From Candidatus Magasanikiibacteriota bacterium (GTDB lineage Bacteria > Patescibacteriota > Patescibacteriia > Magasanikbacterales > GWA2-37-8), in NCBI GenBank assembly GCA_903858555.1, contig CAIOJG010000122.1, positions 1-13,786 on the forward strand: DNA of 13,786 nt, read 5' to 3'. Under the pieces are notes generated by a model, which saw nothing but the letters and a program-made list of their open reading frames with translations, searched no databases and was not told the DNA's origin. Below, piece after piece: positions 1-8,919 of this stretch; the first letter of the stretch is position 1, and every line of letters starts with the position of its first letter. A program made the translations under genes and the position numbers.

Positions 1-897
1 ATAAAATACAATAAAAATATTTGGACTTTATTAAAAAGTATTTACGAAAATATTTTTACTTCAAAGCAGTTGGAAATTTTAGCCGAGCAAAAAAAGACTT
101 TTACGCTGGATCGTTTTGATCTTACGATTTTATTAGATTTATATTTTAAAACATTTGGAAAATTTTCAGTGAGTAAAGAGTATTACGAAGCTTCGGCTGG
201 TGGATCTTATCGTAAAAAAAATAAACAATTTCCGGTGCAGTACAATCTGGTGGTAGTTGATGAATTTCAAAATTATTTACCGGAGCAGCTCTCTTTGCTG
301 AAAAAAAGTATGAATGATCGATTGGAATCGGTGGTTTATGTTGGTGATTTGGCTCAGCAAACTCAGCTCGGTACCATTCGCAGATTGGATAGTATTGGTG
401 AAAAAGTGGAAGAAGGTCGCTTGGTAAAGTTGCAAAAAGTTTATCGCAACACCAAACAGATTTTGAGATTTATTGGTGAGCTTGGGTATCCGGTAGATAT
501 TCCTGATAGTTTGAAAGATGGTCGGGTGGTCTTGGAATATATTTTAAAAACAAAAAGCGAAGAGATTGAACAGGTCAAAAAAATATTAGCGGAGATGAAG
601 CAGGGAAGTATTGGTATTTTATCGAAAGATAAAGAATATCTCGCTGAGTTTAAAAAAGAATTTTCTGAAAATTATAATGTGCATTGTCTCAGTATGCAAG
701 AATCACAAGGCGTGGAGTTTGATGTGGTGTGTATTGTTGGTATAAATGAACAACTTTTTGATTTGGTGGGTTTGCCGGTTGAAATAGTGAAAGAAGTTCA
801 AAAGGTACAGCGTGATATTTTGTATGTGGCACTGACTAGAGCGATGGCTGAATTGCATCTTTTAGGGCCCCAAAAATTGGGTGAATTTATGGTGTGA
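1..897 (+). CDS. Superfamily I (UvrD/HelD-like) helicase, C-terminal part, 5' end cut by the window
   Basis: The reading frame is open from base 1 with no stop before TGA at 895-897, so the gene begins outside the window; the TTG at 70 is just an internal leucine. About 298 residues are visible. They carry the later SF1 helicase motifs in the right order: Walker B-type DEFQ (259-270), motif III GDLAQQ (343-360), motif IV YRNT (442-453), motif V QESQGVEFD (697-723) and motif VI YVALTRA (823-843). The Walker A motif must lie upstream. Family knowledge: such proteins are ATP-dependent 3'-5' DNA translocases in repair or, for HelD, RNA polymerase recycling. Only about 15 residues follow motif VI, so there is no C-terminal nuclease domain. 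The class is confident, but the exact member (UvrD, PcrA, HelD or a CPR-specific form) cannot be fixed from this half. Confidence 0.85.
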   Translation: MKYNKNIWTLLKSIYENIFTSKQLEILAEQKKTFTLDRFDLTILLDLYFKTFGKFSVSKEYYEASAGGSYRKKNKQFPVQYNLVVVDEFQNYLPEQLSLLKKSMNDRLESVVYVGDLAQQTQLGTIRRLDSIGEKVEEGRLVKLQKVYRNTKQILRFIGELGYPVDIPDSLKDGRVVLEYILKTKSEEIEQVKKILAEMKQGSIGILSKDKEYLAEFKKEFSENYNVHCLSMQESQGVEFDVVCIVGINEQLFDLVGLPVEIVKEVQKVQRDILYVALTRAMAELHLLGPQKLGEFMV

Positions 898-936
898 TGT
901 CTGCTATAAATTATATGTGGATAAGTTTATTTTTAG

Positions 937-973
937 TAGACTCACATTGTTTTTTAGTGTATACTTGTATAAT
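937..973 (+). promoter_or_regulatory. Possible promoter(s) of the giant surface protein gene
   Basis: The 105-base gap between the helicase and the surface protein holds two overlapping candidates. One is TAGACT (937-942), 17 bases, then TATACT (960-965). The other is a perfect TATAAT (968-973) with only a poorly spaced TTGTTT (947-952) upstream. Either would put transcription start about 20-30 bases before the ATG at 1003. No terminator hairpin is evident after the helicase stop, so read-through is also possible. This is a pattern match only. Confidence 0.4.
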
Positions 974-1002
974 AAAATCACTAAAATCATTTTTATTTTT
1001 TT

Positions 1003-4000
1003 ATGCTTATAAAATCGAAACAGTGGTCAGCCAGACTGACGTTGGTATCGTTGATGTTATTTGTGTCCGCATCAGCGATTTTTTTTGCTCATATCAAATC
1101 CGCTCAAGCGACCGCAGATGTAAATTATTTGGGCGAATATTGGAATTTACCATCTGAATGTAGTGAGTCGCCAGCTTTTCCAACCTCTACCGCTTTGGTA
1201 ACTCGTAATGATAGTGCGGTAAATTTTGATTGGGGCGGTGGTTCCCCAACCAGTTCAATTAATAGTGATTGTTTTACTGCGCGTTGGACTAAAAATGCCG
1301 ATTTTTCCGCTGGAACTTATGTGTTTAAAATTTTGATCGATGATGGTGCTCGAGTGTATGTTGACAATCGTGTTGTTATCGATCAGTGGTCTGATCACGA
1401 TCATGCTGAATTTACCGCTCCCGTTACGCTAACTGCTGGTAGTCATGCTATTAAAATAGAGTATTATGAACATTTTGGTTCGGCGGCTGTAAAGTTTTCA
1501 TATAGCAAAGTTTTGGCCGATCCTAATACCTGGGGAACAAATAATGATGTATATGCAACGGCTGTCGGACAAGATGGTACTCTTTATCTCGGCGGTAGTT
1601 TTACTTATGTAGGTCCAAATAATGGTGCTTGGGCGCCGATAAATCTTACTTCGGGTAAACCAACCGGAACTTTCCCAACAGTTTCAGGTGGATCTGTTTA
1701 TGCAACCGTATCGGATGGCGCCGGCGGTTCATATATTGGTGGTGATTTTTTATATATAAATGGTGTATACACATCACGTTTAGCTCATATTCTTTCAGAC
1801 GGTTCAGTTGATCCAAATTGGAATACATCGGGTGCGGATAGCACTGTTTTATCTTTGGCTTATTCAAATGGGGTATTATATGTTGGTGGTTATTTTGGAA
1901 ATATTAGTGGTCAAACTCGTTATTATTTAGCAGCTTTGGATGGTACTACCGGTAATGTTACTAGTTGGAATCCTTCGCCGGATAATGATGTTCGTGCCAT
2001 CGCTGTTGTTAGCAACACGGTTTATGTTGGTGGTGATTTTGGAAATTTTAATTTTGACAGTTCTGCCCGTACTCGTATTGCCGCTTTAGATGCTGCGACC
2101 GGTAGTTCTACTGCTTGGAATCCGGGTTCTGATAGTACCGTTATGTCTTTGACTATTTTTGGAAACAATGTTTATGCCGGTGGAAATTTTGCTAATATTG
2201 GTGGCGCTGCTCGTGCTCGTTTGGCCGCTATCGACGCCACGACCGGTAGTTCTACCGATTGGAATCCTGGCGTCAATAACAATGTTGAAGCGATTGTGGC
2301 CAATAGTTCAACTGTGTATATTGGTGGTGATTTCTCACAAGTTGGTGTAGATAGTGCTAGTCGAGATTATATTGCCGCACTGGATATTAATACTGGAAGT
2401 TCGACATCTTGGATTGCCAACGCTAACAATAGCGTGTATTCATTAGCAATGTCTGGTGGAACACTTTATGCCGGTGGTGCCTTTACTATTATTGGGGCTA
2501 ATGGTGCTAGTCGAAACAATATTGCTGCATTGGATACGACTACTGGAAATACAACCTCATTTGATCCAAATTCTAATAGTTATGTGCATTCCATTTATCT
2601 TTTTGGCTCATCTTTATTTGTGGGTGGTCAATTTGATTCTATTGGTGGCTCGACTCGAAACTATATCGCGGCTATAAGTTCATCTACTGGTCAAGTGACC
2701 GATTGGAATCCAAATGCTGACAGCAGTGTCGTTGCGTTAAATGTTTACGGAAATACTGTTTATGCTGGTGGGTATTTTAATAATATTGGTGGTGCTACTC
2801 GCGCTCGAATTGCCGCTTTAGATTCCACAACCGGTAGTTCTACAGCGTGGAATCCTGGAGCTAATAATCAAGTCTTGGCTATTCAAGCAAATAGCTCAAC
2901 AGTTTATGTCGGTGGAAGCTTTACTAATATCGGAGCTACTAGTCATGCTAATATCGCAGCTATCGATGCTTCAACAAGTGTTGTTAGTAGTTGGGATCCA
3001 AATGCCGATGGTACTGTAGATGCGTTGGTTTTATCCGGAACAAGTTTGTATGCTGGTGGTAGATTTAGACATATTGGTGGTCAAACACGCGGTTATGTGG
3101 CTGAATTAAATACTTCTGATGGGGCGGCAACTACTTGGGATGCCAGTGCCGATTATAATTCAAACTGGGATAGGAATCAAGTTAATACGATTGCTGTGGA
3201 AAGTTCAACTGTTTACATTGGTGGTATTTTTAATAATATTCGTGGAGCAACTCGTAATTTTATCGCAGAAGTAGATCGTACTACAGGTGTGCCGACCGAT
3301 TGGGATCCAAATGCCAATAATCCGGTTGATACTTTGCAAGTAAATACTTCAACTGTGTATGTTGGTGGTGAGTTTGGAAGTATTGGTGGACAAACTCGTA
3401 ATCATATGGCTGAGTTAAGTAGATCTGCCAGTACCAATCAGGCGACTGATTGGAATCCAGATCCGGATTCAACGGTCTATACTTCTCTGTTAGTTGATAA
3501 TAAATTATATATTGGTGGAAATTTTAATTATGTTGAATTGTTGCATGTTAGACTTGCTTCATTCAGTATTAAAGAAGTGCAGTTTACCGCTTCTACTGGT
3601 TCTGGCTCAGAGTCTGTTTCTAATGTAACAATTCCGGTTAGTATTGATTCTGCTCAGGGTAGTGACGTGTCTGTACATTATTCTGCTACTGGAGGTACCG
3701 CGACAGGAAATGGCACGGATTACACGCTTGCTGACGGAAATGTTACTATTCCAGCCGGTCAAACCACAACCTCAATTTCGCTGGCAATTACTACCAACGC
3801 TGTCTTGGCAGGGGATGAGACTGTAATAATCACACTTTCAAATCCGACTGGTGATTTTTCTGTCGGTGCCAATAAGACATTTACTTACACTATTAAAGAT
3901 GATAATTTTGTTGTATACGAAAGTCATGACACAGCCGTGAATCCAAGTTCTCCTGGAACTTTGGTAAATAATAACAGCTCGGCTATTCTTGATTATAATT

Positions 4001-7000
4001 ATTTTACCACTTCACTTTCAGAAACTGATGGTGGATATGATTCTCAAGTATTTAAATTTAGACCTGATTTAACCGGTATTACTACTTCGACTTTCCGTGT
4101 TCATTGGGTAGGTCATGGTGATGTACCTATTGAAAAACTTGTTCATCTTTCAATTTGGAATTTTGCTAGTTCCACTTGGGAAGAAACTGATGCGCAGCAT
4201 TGTTCGGACGATTGTGATTTGACCAATGATCGCACTGGTAATCAATATCACGATGATGGTGGCAACGTGTGGGTTTGGGCAAAAGCTGATAATCAATATG
4301 GTCCGCCTACAATAAATAGTGTAACTGACAGTAATAGTTTGCTTCCTATTAGTTGGAACACGGTTGAATCAGACGGTTCTACTCCTCTTCCAGCCACTAG
4401 TTTACTTGCTTATGATACAGTGTCTCACGCCACTGGTACTTGGGATAATTATGCTAATCATTTGATTGATAGTAGTTTGAATACTTCACATTATCTTTCT
4501 CCCGCTTTGTATGATAATGGTCCAAGAGCTTGGCAAGCGGTGGCGGCTTCCGCTAGTGGTACTGTGATGATTGCGGCGGTTTATAATGGAGATATTTTTA
4601 CTTCTGTTGATACCGGTAATACTTGGGTGGATCGTGCTGCTTTTGGCAGACACGCTTGGAAATCCGTAAGTATTTCTGGTGATGGGACAAAAATGGCGGC
4701 CGGTGTTGACGGTGGTGAGATTTATGTGTCGGGTGATTTAGGATCGACTTGGGCTACCAGCACAAATATTGGTGATACTAGTAAATCTTGGACATCTATT
4801 TCTGAATCATCTGATGGTACAAGTATGGTGGCAACAGTTTATAATGGTCATATTTGGACAGCCACTTCGACTGATGGTTTGAATTTTACTTGGACAGAAC
4901 ATGTAGATATTGATAACAAACTTTGGAATCAGATTTCAATGACTCCGGATGGAAATCATTTGGCAGCCGTTGAAGGTTACTATTGGTATGGTTTTGGTGG
5001 AGAACATGAAGTGTATGTATCAAATGATGGTGGTGCAAATTGGACTTTACAAGATATTCCTGCTCATCGTGATTATGGCATTCCCCATTCATGGTATTCA
5101 ATAGCCCAATCAAATGATGGAAATACTTTAATTGCATCTGATGATTATGGTACTATTTGGACAGCTACTTCATCTGATGGTTTAAATTATTCCTGGACAG
5201 AACATCCGGATAATCCTGGTTTTCGTTATGGTTGGAATTCGGTAGCTTCCTCTCGAGATGGCCAAATTTTGGCTGCTTCCAATGGCAATGGTAATTTTGT
5301 TTGGGTGTCAGTTGACGGTGGTAATACATGGACTCAGCAAGCTACTCCTGGAAACGCAAAAAATTGGGATTCAATTTCTATGTCAGCCGACGGACAAACA
5401 ATTGTGGCAGTTGGAAATGGTGATGATATTTATGTTGGCACCAATCCAAACGATGCCACTAGTAATTTTAGTTGGTCAGATAAAACTGGTACAGTTTGGT
5501 ATTATCGCATACGTTCAGCTACGGCAGACGGTGATACTACCACCACTTCAGAATATTCGTTCCATTTTCAACCATCCAACTCTTGTCCGTTTGTGTTTAC
5601 TTTTGATGGAACTAAATATAATTTTGTAGTTGATGCTTCGAACTCAGCCAACTTGTCCAACGGTTTAGATAGAAGTACGTGGGCCAGTACGCCATTTTAC
5701 AAAGATCCAAATTCAAACGGAAATTATCCGGATCCGCTATCATTTGTTGGTATTCCGCACAATTCATTAGCGCCAAGAACGGTCAATGGTGAAACTTTTT
5801 ATGACCTTAAAACTACGACTGAGCTAAACGAAACCAACTATTATGATAAGGCTGCCTTGGAGGTAGTTGACCACGATCCAAGTTTAATGGTCTATCCGGA
5901 TTGGAGACAAAATGGACAATTGCATTCTATTGCTAAAGACGCTCCCGCTCCAGTGGCAGTAACCGATCAAGACGGAGTAGACGTATTGAGTCAAGTGAAT
6001 TCACTGGACAATGTTTACTGGCACAGTTCCATGCGTGCCAACCCGGCCTATATCGAAATAAAATTATTGGATAGTTCTACGACTCCAGCCAATTTGAAAT
6101 TAGTAATGAAAGTAGATAAAGAAGGTCCGCCGTCAAATGGTTTTAGTAGTGGTGATACTTTACAATATAAACAATCTGATGGCACTTTTGCTAAAGTTCC
6201 GGCTGATAAAAATATTTTCACAGTCACTAGATCAGGCGCTCCTCAGGCTACTCGCAACTTGATGAATACCTACGGAATTATCACTAAAGTAATAGACTTG
6301 TCTGGTCTGACCATTAAAGATAATACTATCCGTCTTTATCTTACCAACAACATTCGTCATTATGATATTGATTGGATGGCGGTAGATACTTCTCCTGATC
6401 ACGGATTTACTGTTACGACCGAAACTCCATACTACGCCGATTTGCATCAGCGTGGTGTTTCTAGATTGACTTTGAGTAATCCAAGTGATCCTTTCATGAC
6501 TCAATTGCAGCCGGTATATGATCAGTTGGCCAAAGTTGGTGGTAATGGTAATCCGCTCACTGGTTACGCTACTCGCTATGGCGATGTTGCACCACTTTTA
6601 AATACCGTTGATAATAAATTTGTAATTATGGTACAAGGAGACGAGCTGTCTCTCAAATATGCAGTGCCGGCACAAGCCGATGGCACGGAGCGTGATTTCG
6701 TTTATTATACTTGGGATTATCATAAACCGTTTATTGAAGCTTTGGGTGACACGATTGCACTCTTGCCATTTAACGAAATGTCTCAGTATCCATATCATAC
6801 TAATTTAGAACATTATCCAACAGATGCTGATCACAATGATTATCAGTCTACCTATAATACACGTTATATAAATTGGGGAGTGTATCGTGATGTTCCACAG
6901 TCGTTGCATCATTCTATGAATACAGATTTTATTTCATTGGAGGCTTTTGCTCAATCTGGCCCTACCATAATGAACATTTCTGCCTCAGCTGTTACAACCT

Positions 7001-8400
7001 CTGCCACTATTGATTGGAACACAGATATCGGTGCCTCTACTCGTGTTGTTTATTCTCCTGATTCATCGTTTGTTTCCAGTACTGATGAAACCAATACCAG
7101 TCCGCGTCTCACTTCGCATTCAGTTACTTTGAATAATTTGATAGGTTGTGCAACTTATCATTATGAAGTTATTTCGACAGATAATATTAGTAGAACTTCA
7201 TCTTCAACTGACAGAACTTTCAACACTTTAGGTTGTTCCGGTGGCGTTACACCTTCCTCGGTTAATTCCAATTTGGTCAATACGTCGGAGACCAGTACCG
7301 CTTCGCTTACGGACAGCGATAACACTATTACAGTCAATGCACCAGCTAATTTTACTTCTACTTCTTCACAAGTGGTTATCCAAATTAAAGCTTTGGATTC
7401 AATCACTGTGCTTGGTAGTATTGGTAAACCAAGTGATAGTTGGTTAAGTGCTGCAAGTGTAGTGTTTGATGTTAAAGCCCTGGTTGATTCAGAAACCACT
7501 CTCGATTCTTTTGACCTTCCGGTGACTATTTCTTATAATTATTCCAGCAGCGATATTAGTGGTTTAGATGAAAGTTCTTTGTGGATGTATCATTATCACA
7601 ATGGTAGTTGGTTGGCGCTCGATAGTTGCAGTGTAAATACTAATTCAAAAATTATTTCTTGTACTGCGCCAAGTTTTTCTACGTTTGCTCTGTTTGGTCA
7701 TGCTGCTGTGGCCTCTCCAGCTCCACACAACAATACTGGTGGAGGTGGCGGTATGCAGGCAGTAAAACCTTCGGCCATCACTGCCAATGGTATTTCGTCA
7801 ACTGATCTTTCGTTTAATATCAACGACGGTGCAAATGTTACTGGTGAACGATTGGTAAGATTGAATTTAAACGCTGATCCAAAAACAGTAAAAGGTTATA
7901 TTGTTTCTATTGATCCTAATTTTGCCGATGTGAAGAGTCTGGAGACTTTTAATCTTGCTGTAAATCCAACCTTTACGTTACCAAATATCGCTGGTGTCTA
8001 TACATTATATTTGAAATATTATTCTACTACGGGTATATATTCAAAAGTATTTTCACAAAAAATTAAATATGTCCCAGGTGCAATAGTGTCTGCGACTGAA
8101 AAAGATTCAGCGACAATATCGGCTGGTTATACATTTAAACGTAATCTTAAATCTGGTAGTAAAGGTAATGATGTTAAGATGCTGCAACAATTTTTGAATA
8201 GCCATGGCTTTGTAATTGCTAAAAAAGGAGTTGGTTCTGCAGGTAAAGAAACCAACACTTTTGGTTCGGCAACAGCAAAAGCTTTAATTAAATTTCAGGA
8301 AGCAAATGCTAAAACTGTTCTGAAGCCATTTAAACTTAAAAAAGGGACAGGAATATTTGGAACGGCGACTAGAAATTTAGTAAATGGAATGATGAAATAA
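1003..8400 (+). CDS. Giant secreted multidomain surface protein (PA14, two beta-propellers, Calx-beta, peptidoglycan-binding)
   Basis: This 2465-residue protein is predicted to be exported and held at the cell wall. Visible order: signal peptide (about 1-37: Lys/Arg start, hydrophobic stretch, cleavage likely after AQA); PA14-like domain (about 40-168, with DDGARVYVDN and a conserved Trp), a fold often used for carbohydrate binding; 14 'Y-x-GG-x-F ... R-x-x-IAALD' repeats (about 178-857), resembling delta-60/DUF5122 propeller repeats; Calx-beta domain (about 859-968); seven Trp-started Asp-box/BNR-type blades (about 1177-1480); an unassigned region opening with CPFVFTFDG at 1528 and reaching about 1984; FN3-like domain (about 1985-2081); a beta-rich module ending FSTFALFG at 2225-2232; a Gly-rich linker; and a peptidoglycan-binding-1-like domain (about 2378-2465). 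The ATG at 1003 is chosen because it gives a complete signal peptide; no SD precedes it. No catalytic domain is recognised. Adhesion or host contact is the most likely role, by inference. The small membrane protein downstream may be co-transcribed. Confidence 0.9.
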   Translation: MLIKSKQWSARLTLVSLMLFVSASAIFFAHIKSAQATADVNYLGEYWNLPSECSESPAFPTSTALVTRNDSAVNFDWGGGSPTSSINSDCFTARWTKNADFSAGTYVFKILIDDGARVYVDNRVVIDQWSDHDHAEFTAPVTLTAGSHAIKIEYYEHFGSAAVKFSYSKVLADPNTWGTNNDVYATAVGQDGTLYLGGSFTYVGPNNGAWAPINLTSGKPTGTFPTVSGGSVYATVSDGAGGSYIGGDFLYINGVYTSRLAHILSDGSVDPNWNTSGADSTVLSLAYSNGVLYVGGYFGNISGQTRYYLAALDGTTGNVTSWNPSPDNDVRAIAVVSNTVYVGGDFGNFNFDSSARTRIAALDAATGSSTAWNPGSDSTVMSLTIFGNNVYAGGNFANIGGAARARLAAIDATTGSSTDWNPGVNNNVEAIVANSSTVYIGGDFSQVGVDSASRDYIAALDINTGSSTSWIANANNSVYSLAMSGGTLYAGGAFTIIGANGASRNNIAALDTTTGNTTSFDPNSNSYVHSIYLFGSSLFVGGQFDSIGGSTRNYIAAISSSTGQVTDWNPNADSSVVALNVYGNTVYAGGYFNNIGGATRARIAALDSTTGSSTAWNPGANNQVLAIQANSSTVYVGGSFTNIGATSHANIAAIDASTSVVSSWDPNADGTVDALVLSGTSLYAGGRFRHIGGQTRGYVAELNTSDGAATTWDASADYNSNWDRNQVNTIAVESSTVYIGGIFNNIRGATRNFIAEVDRTTGVPTDWDPNANNPVDTLQVNTSTVYVGGEFGSIGGQTRNHMAELSRSASTNQATDWNPDPDSTVYTSLLVDNKLYIGGNFNYVELLHVRLASFSIKEVQFTASTGSGSESVSNVTIPVSIDSAQGSDVSVHYSATGGTATGNGTDYTLADGNVTIPAGQTTTSISLAITTNAVLAGDETVIITLSNPTGDFSVGANKTFTYTIKDDNFVVYESHDTAVNPSSPGTLVNNNSSAILDYNYFTTSLSETDGGYDSQVFKFRPDLTGITTSTFRVHWVGHGDVPIEKLVHLSIWNFASSTWEETDAQHCSDDCDLTNDRTGNQYHDDGGNVWVWAKADNQYGPPTINSVTDSNSLLPISWNTVESDGSTPLPATSLLAYDTVSHATGTWDNYANHLIDSSLNTSHYLSPALYDNGPRAWQAVAASASGTVMIAAVYNGDIFTSVDTGNTWVDRAAFGRHAWKSVSISGDGTKMAAGVDGGEIYVSGDLGSTWATSTNIGDTSKSWTSISESSDGTSMVATVYNGHIWTATSTDGLNFTWTEHVDIDNKLWNQISMTPDGNHLAAVEGYYWYGFGGEHEVYVSNDGGANWTLQDIPAHRDYGIPHSWYSIAQSNDGNTLIASDDYGTIWTATSSDGLNYSWTEHPDNPGFRYGWNSVASSRDGQILAASNGNGNFVWVSVDGGNTWTQQATPGNAKNWDSISMSADGQTIVAVGNGDDIYVGTNPNDATSNFSWSDKTGTVWYYRIRSATADGDTTTTSEYSFHFQPSNSCPFVFTFDGTKYNFVVDASNSANLSNGLDRSTWASTPFYKDPNSNGNYPDPLSFVGIPHNSLAPRTVNGETFYDLKTTTELNETNYYDKAALEVVDHDPSLMVYPDWRQNGQLHSIAKDAPAPVAVTDQDGVDVLSQVNSLDNVYWHSSMRANPAYIEIKLLDSSTTPANLKLVMKVDKEGPPSNGFSSGDTLQYKQSDGTFAKVPADKNIFTVTRSGAPQATRNLMNTYGIITKVIDLSGLTIKDNTIRLYLTNNIRHYDIDWMAVDTSPDHGFTVTTETPYYADLHQRGVSRLTLSNPSDPFMTQLQPVYDQLAKVGGNGNPLTGYATRYGDVAPLLNTVDNKFVIMVQGDELSLKYAVPAQADGTERDFVYYTWDYHKPFIEALGDTIALLPFNEMSQYPYHTNLEHYPTDADHNDYQSTYNTRYINWGVYRDVPQSLHHSMNTDFISLEAFAQSGPTIMNISASAVTTSATIDWNTDIGASTRVVYSPDSSFVSSTDETNTSPRLTSHSVTLNNLIGCATYHYEVISTDNISRTSSSTDRTFNTLGCSGGVTPSSVNSNLVNTSETSTASLTDSDNTITVNAPANFTSTSSQVVIQIKALDSITVLGSIGKPSDSWLSAASVVFDVKALVDSETTLDSFDLPVTISYNYSSSDISGLDESSLWMYHYHNGSWLALDSCSVNTNSKIISCTAPSFSTFALFGHAAVASPAPHNNTGGGGGMQAVKPSAITANGISSTDLSFNINDGANVTGERLVRLNLNADPKTVKGYIVSIDPNFADVKSLETFNLAVNPTFTLPNIAGVYTLYLKYYSTTGIYSKVFSQKIKYVPGAIVSATEKDSATISAGYTFKRNLKSGSKGNDVKMLQQFLNSHGFVIAKKGVGSAGKETNTFGSATAKALIKFQEANAKTVLKPFKLKKGTGIFGTATRNLVNGMMK
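1587..3525 (+). repeat. Fourteen-copy beta-propeller repeat array within the surface protein
   Basis: Fourteen copies of a unit of roughly 45-55 residues, each centred on Y-(V/A/I)-GG-x-F followed by an IGG-x-x-R stretch and then IAALD or a variant, with a Trp-(N/D)-P motif between copies. The first GGxF is near base 1588 and the last near 3511. Fourteen copies suit either two seven-bladed propellers or one longer toroid. Some copies stay nearly identical in DNA: ACCGGTAGTTCTAC recurs near 2098, 2242 and 2830, followed each time by TGGAATCC. That suggests fairly recent internal duplication or gene conversion. Confidence 0.85.
4531..5460 (+). repeat. Seven Asp-box/BNR-type propeller blades within the surface protein
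   Basis: Seven repeats each begin with Trp (WQAV, WKSV, WTSI, WNQI, WYSI, WNSV, WDSI) followed by a serine-rich S-x-DG stretch. Most carry an Asp-box-like S-x-D-x-G-x-(T/N)-W, for example SVDTGNTW, SGDLGSTW, SNDGGANW and SVDGGNTW. Seven units are what a single seven-bladed sialidase/sortilin-type propeller needs. The Asp box is a structural turn, so it does not by itself indicate sialidase activity, and I see no sialidase catalytic residues. Confidence 0.8.
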
Positions 8401-8456
8401 ACTTGGGGTGATACATGTATAAGATTAAGAAGACATTAATAATTAAATATATACAT

Positions 8457-8795
8457 ATGGCACACGAAACAAATCAAGAAAGCAAATCCGTTTGCTGTGA
8501 AAAGTGGATGAACCACAAGTTTTTAAAGGTGTTTTTGGCTATCGTGGTAGTTTTGGCCATCTTTGTGGCTGGCTTCTGCGCTGGTTTTAGAGGACGTTTT
8601 GAACGCGGAGAAGGCCAATTTGGTCGTCGCGGCGGGATGATGCAACAGGGTCAGTGGGGAAATGGTCAAAGAGGCCGCGGAATGATGCGTGGTTACCCAC
8701 AGGGTAATTACGGTCAACCAGGCCAAGATCAGACCGCTCCAGACCAAGGCGCAGCTGTTCCGACTACTTCTACCACAGCTACTCCGAAACAATAA
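8457..8795 (+). CDS. Small single-pass membrane protein with Gly/Arg/Gln-rich exterior
   Basis: A 112-residue protein of unknown function. Residues 1-21 are polar and include a Cys-Cys pair (13-14). Residues about 22-44 form one hydrophobic membrane helix. The remainder is low complexity: Arg, Gly, Gln and Met-Met pairs (about 45-90), then a Pro/Thr/Ala/Gln tail. By charge the short N-terminus is more likely inside, with the basic tail outside, though the Arg-rich flank makes topology uncertain. The start is ambiguous. An in-frame ATG at 8415 adds 14 Lys-rich residues and is preceded by an SD-like GGGGTGAT. I prefer 8457 because the protein then starts with an ordinary polar N-terminus and neighbouring genes also lack SD sequences. 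It lies 56 bases after the giant surface protein and before a strong terminator, so the two may share a transcript. A wall-associated partner of that protein is possible but unproven. Confidence 0.7.
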   Translation: MAHETNQESKSVCCEKWMNHKFLKVFLAIVVVLAIFVAGFCAGFRGRFERGEGQFGRRGGMMQQGQWGNGQRGRGMMRGYPQGNYGQPGQDQTAPDQGAAVPTTSTTATPKQ

Positions 8796-8808
8796 TACAT
8801 TGTAGTGG

Positions 8809-8847
8809 AAAAACCACTCTGTCTAATAAACAGAGTGGTTTTTGTTT
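8809..8847 (+). terminator. Intrinsic terminator after the small membrane protein
   Basis: A perfect 13-base-pair stem, AAAAACCACTCTG (8809-8821) with CAGAGTGGTTTTT (8831-8843), encloses the 9-base loop TCTAATAAA. The 3' arm ends in five Ts followed by GTTT. The A-run on the 5' side means it could also work in the other orientation. It closes the surface-protein unit just before the next promoter. Confidence 0.92.
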
Positions 8848-8857
8848 AGTAAACCTC

Positions 8858-8886
8858 TTGACAAAAAGGGTAATTTGTTATATATT
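8858..8886 (+). promoter_or_regulatory. Near-consensus sigma70-type promoter of the GC-rich cassette
   Basis: A perfect -35 box TTGACA (8858-8863), an optimal 17-base spacer, and a -10 box TATATT (8881-8886, five of six matches). Transcription would start near 8893, giving a leader of roughly 100 bases. It is the strongest promoter-like sequence seen in the window and begins 15 bases after the preceding terminator stem. Confidence 0.88.
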
Positions 8887-8919
8887 CATTAGTTAAACTT
8901 TTGCGATCATCATATGACG

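Noticed and set aside
894..1157. 87-codon + strand frame overlapping the start of the surface protein gene
   Set aside because: It covers the promoter region and the signal-peptide coding sequence in another frame, with no family resemblance; a shadow frame.
1587..3525. Repeats as a CRISPR or intergenic tandem array
   Set aside because: The units are protein-coding, vary at the DNA level and keep the frame throughout; they are propeller blades.
4531..5460. Sialidase activity from the Asp-box repeats
   Set aside because: Asp boxes are structural and occur in many propellers. The Arg triad and Tyr/Glu pair of sialidases were not identifiable.
7161..7499. 112-codon - strand frame inside the surface protein gene
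   Set aside because: It is antisense to a well-supported domain region, has no promoter or SD, and its Leu/Ser/Glu/Val-rich composition mirrors the Thr/Ser-rich + strand.
8809..8843. Inverted repeat as a mobile-element end
   Set aside because: The 13-base-pair stem with a T-run is explained as a terminator. The other cassette hairpin (9594-9657) has an unrelated stem, so the two are not matching ends, and no transposase is present.
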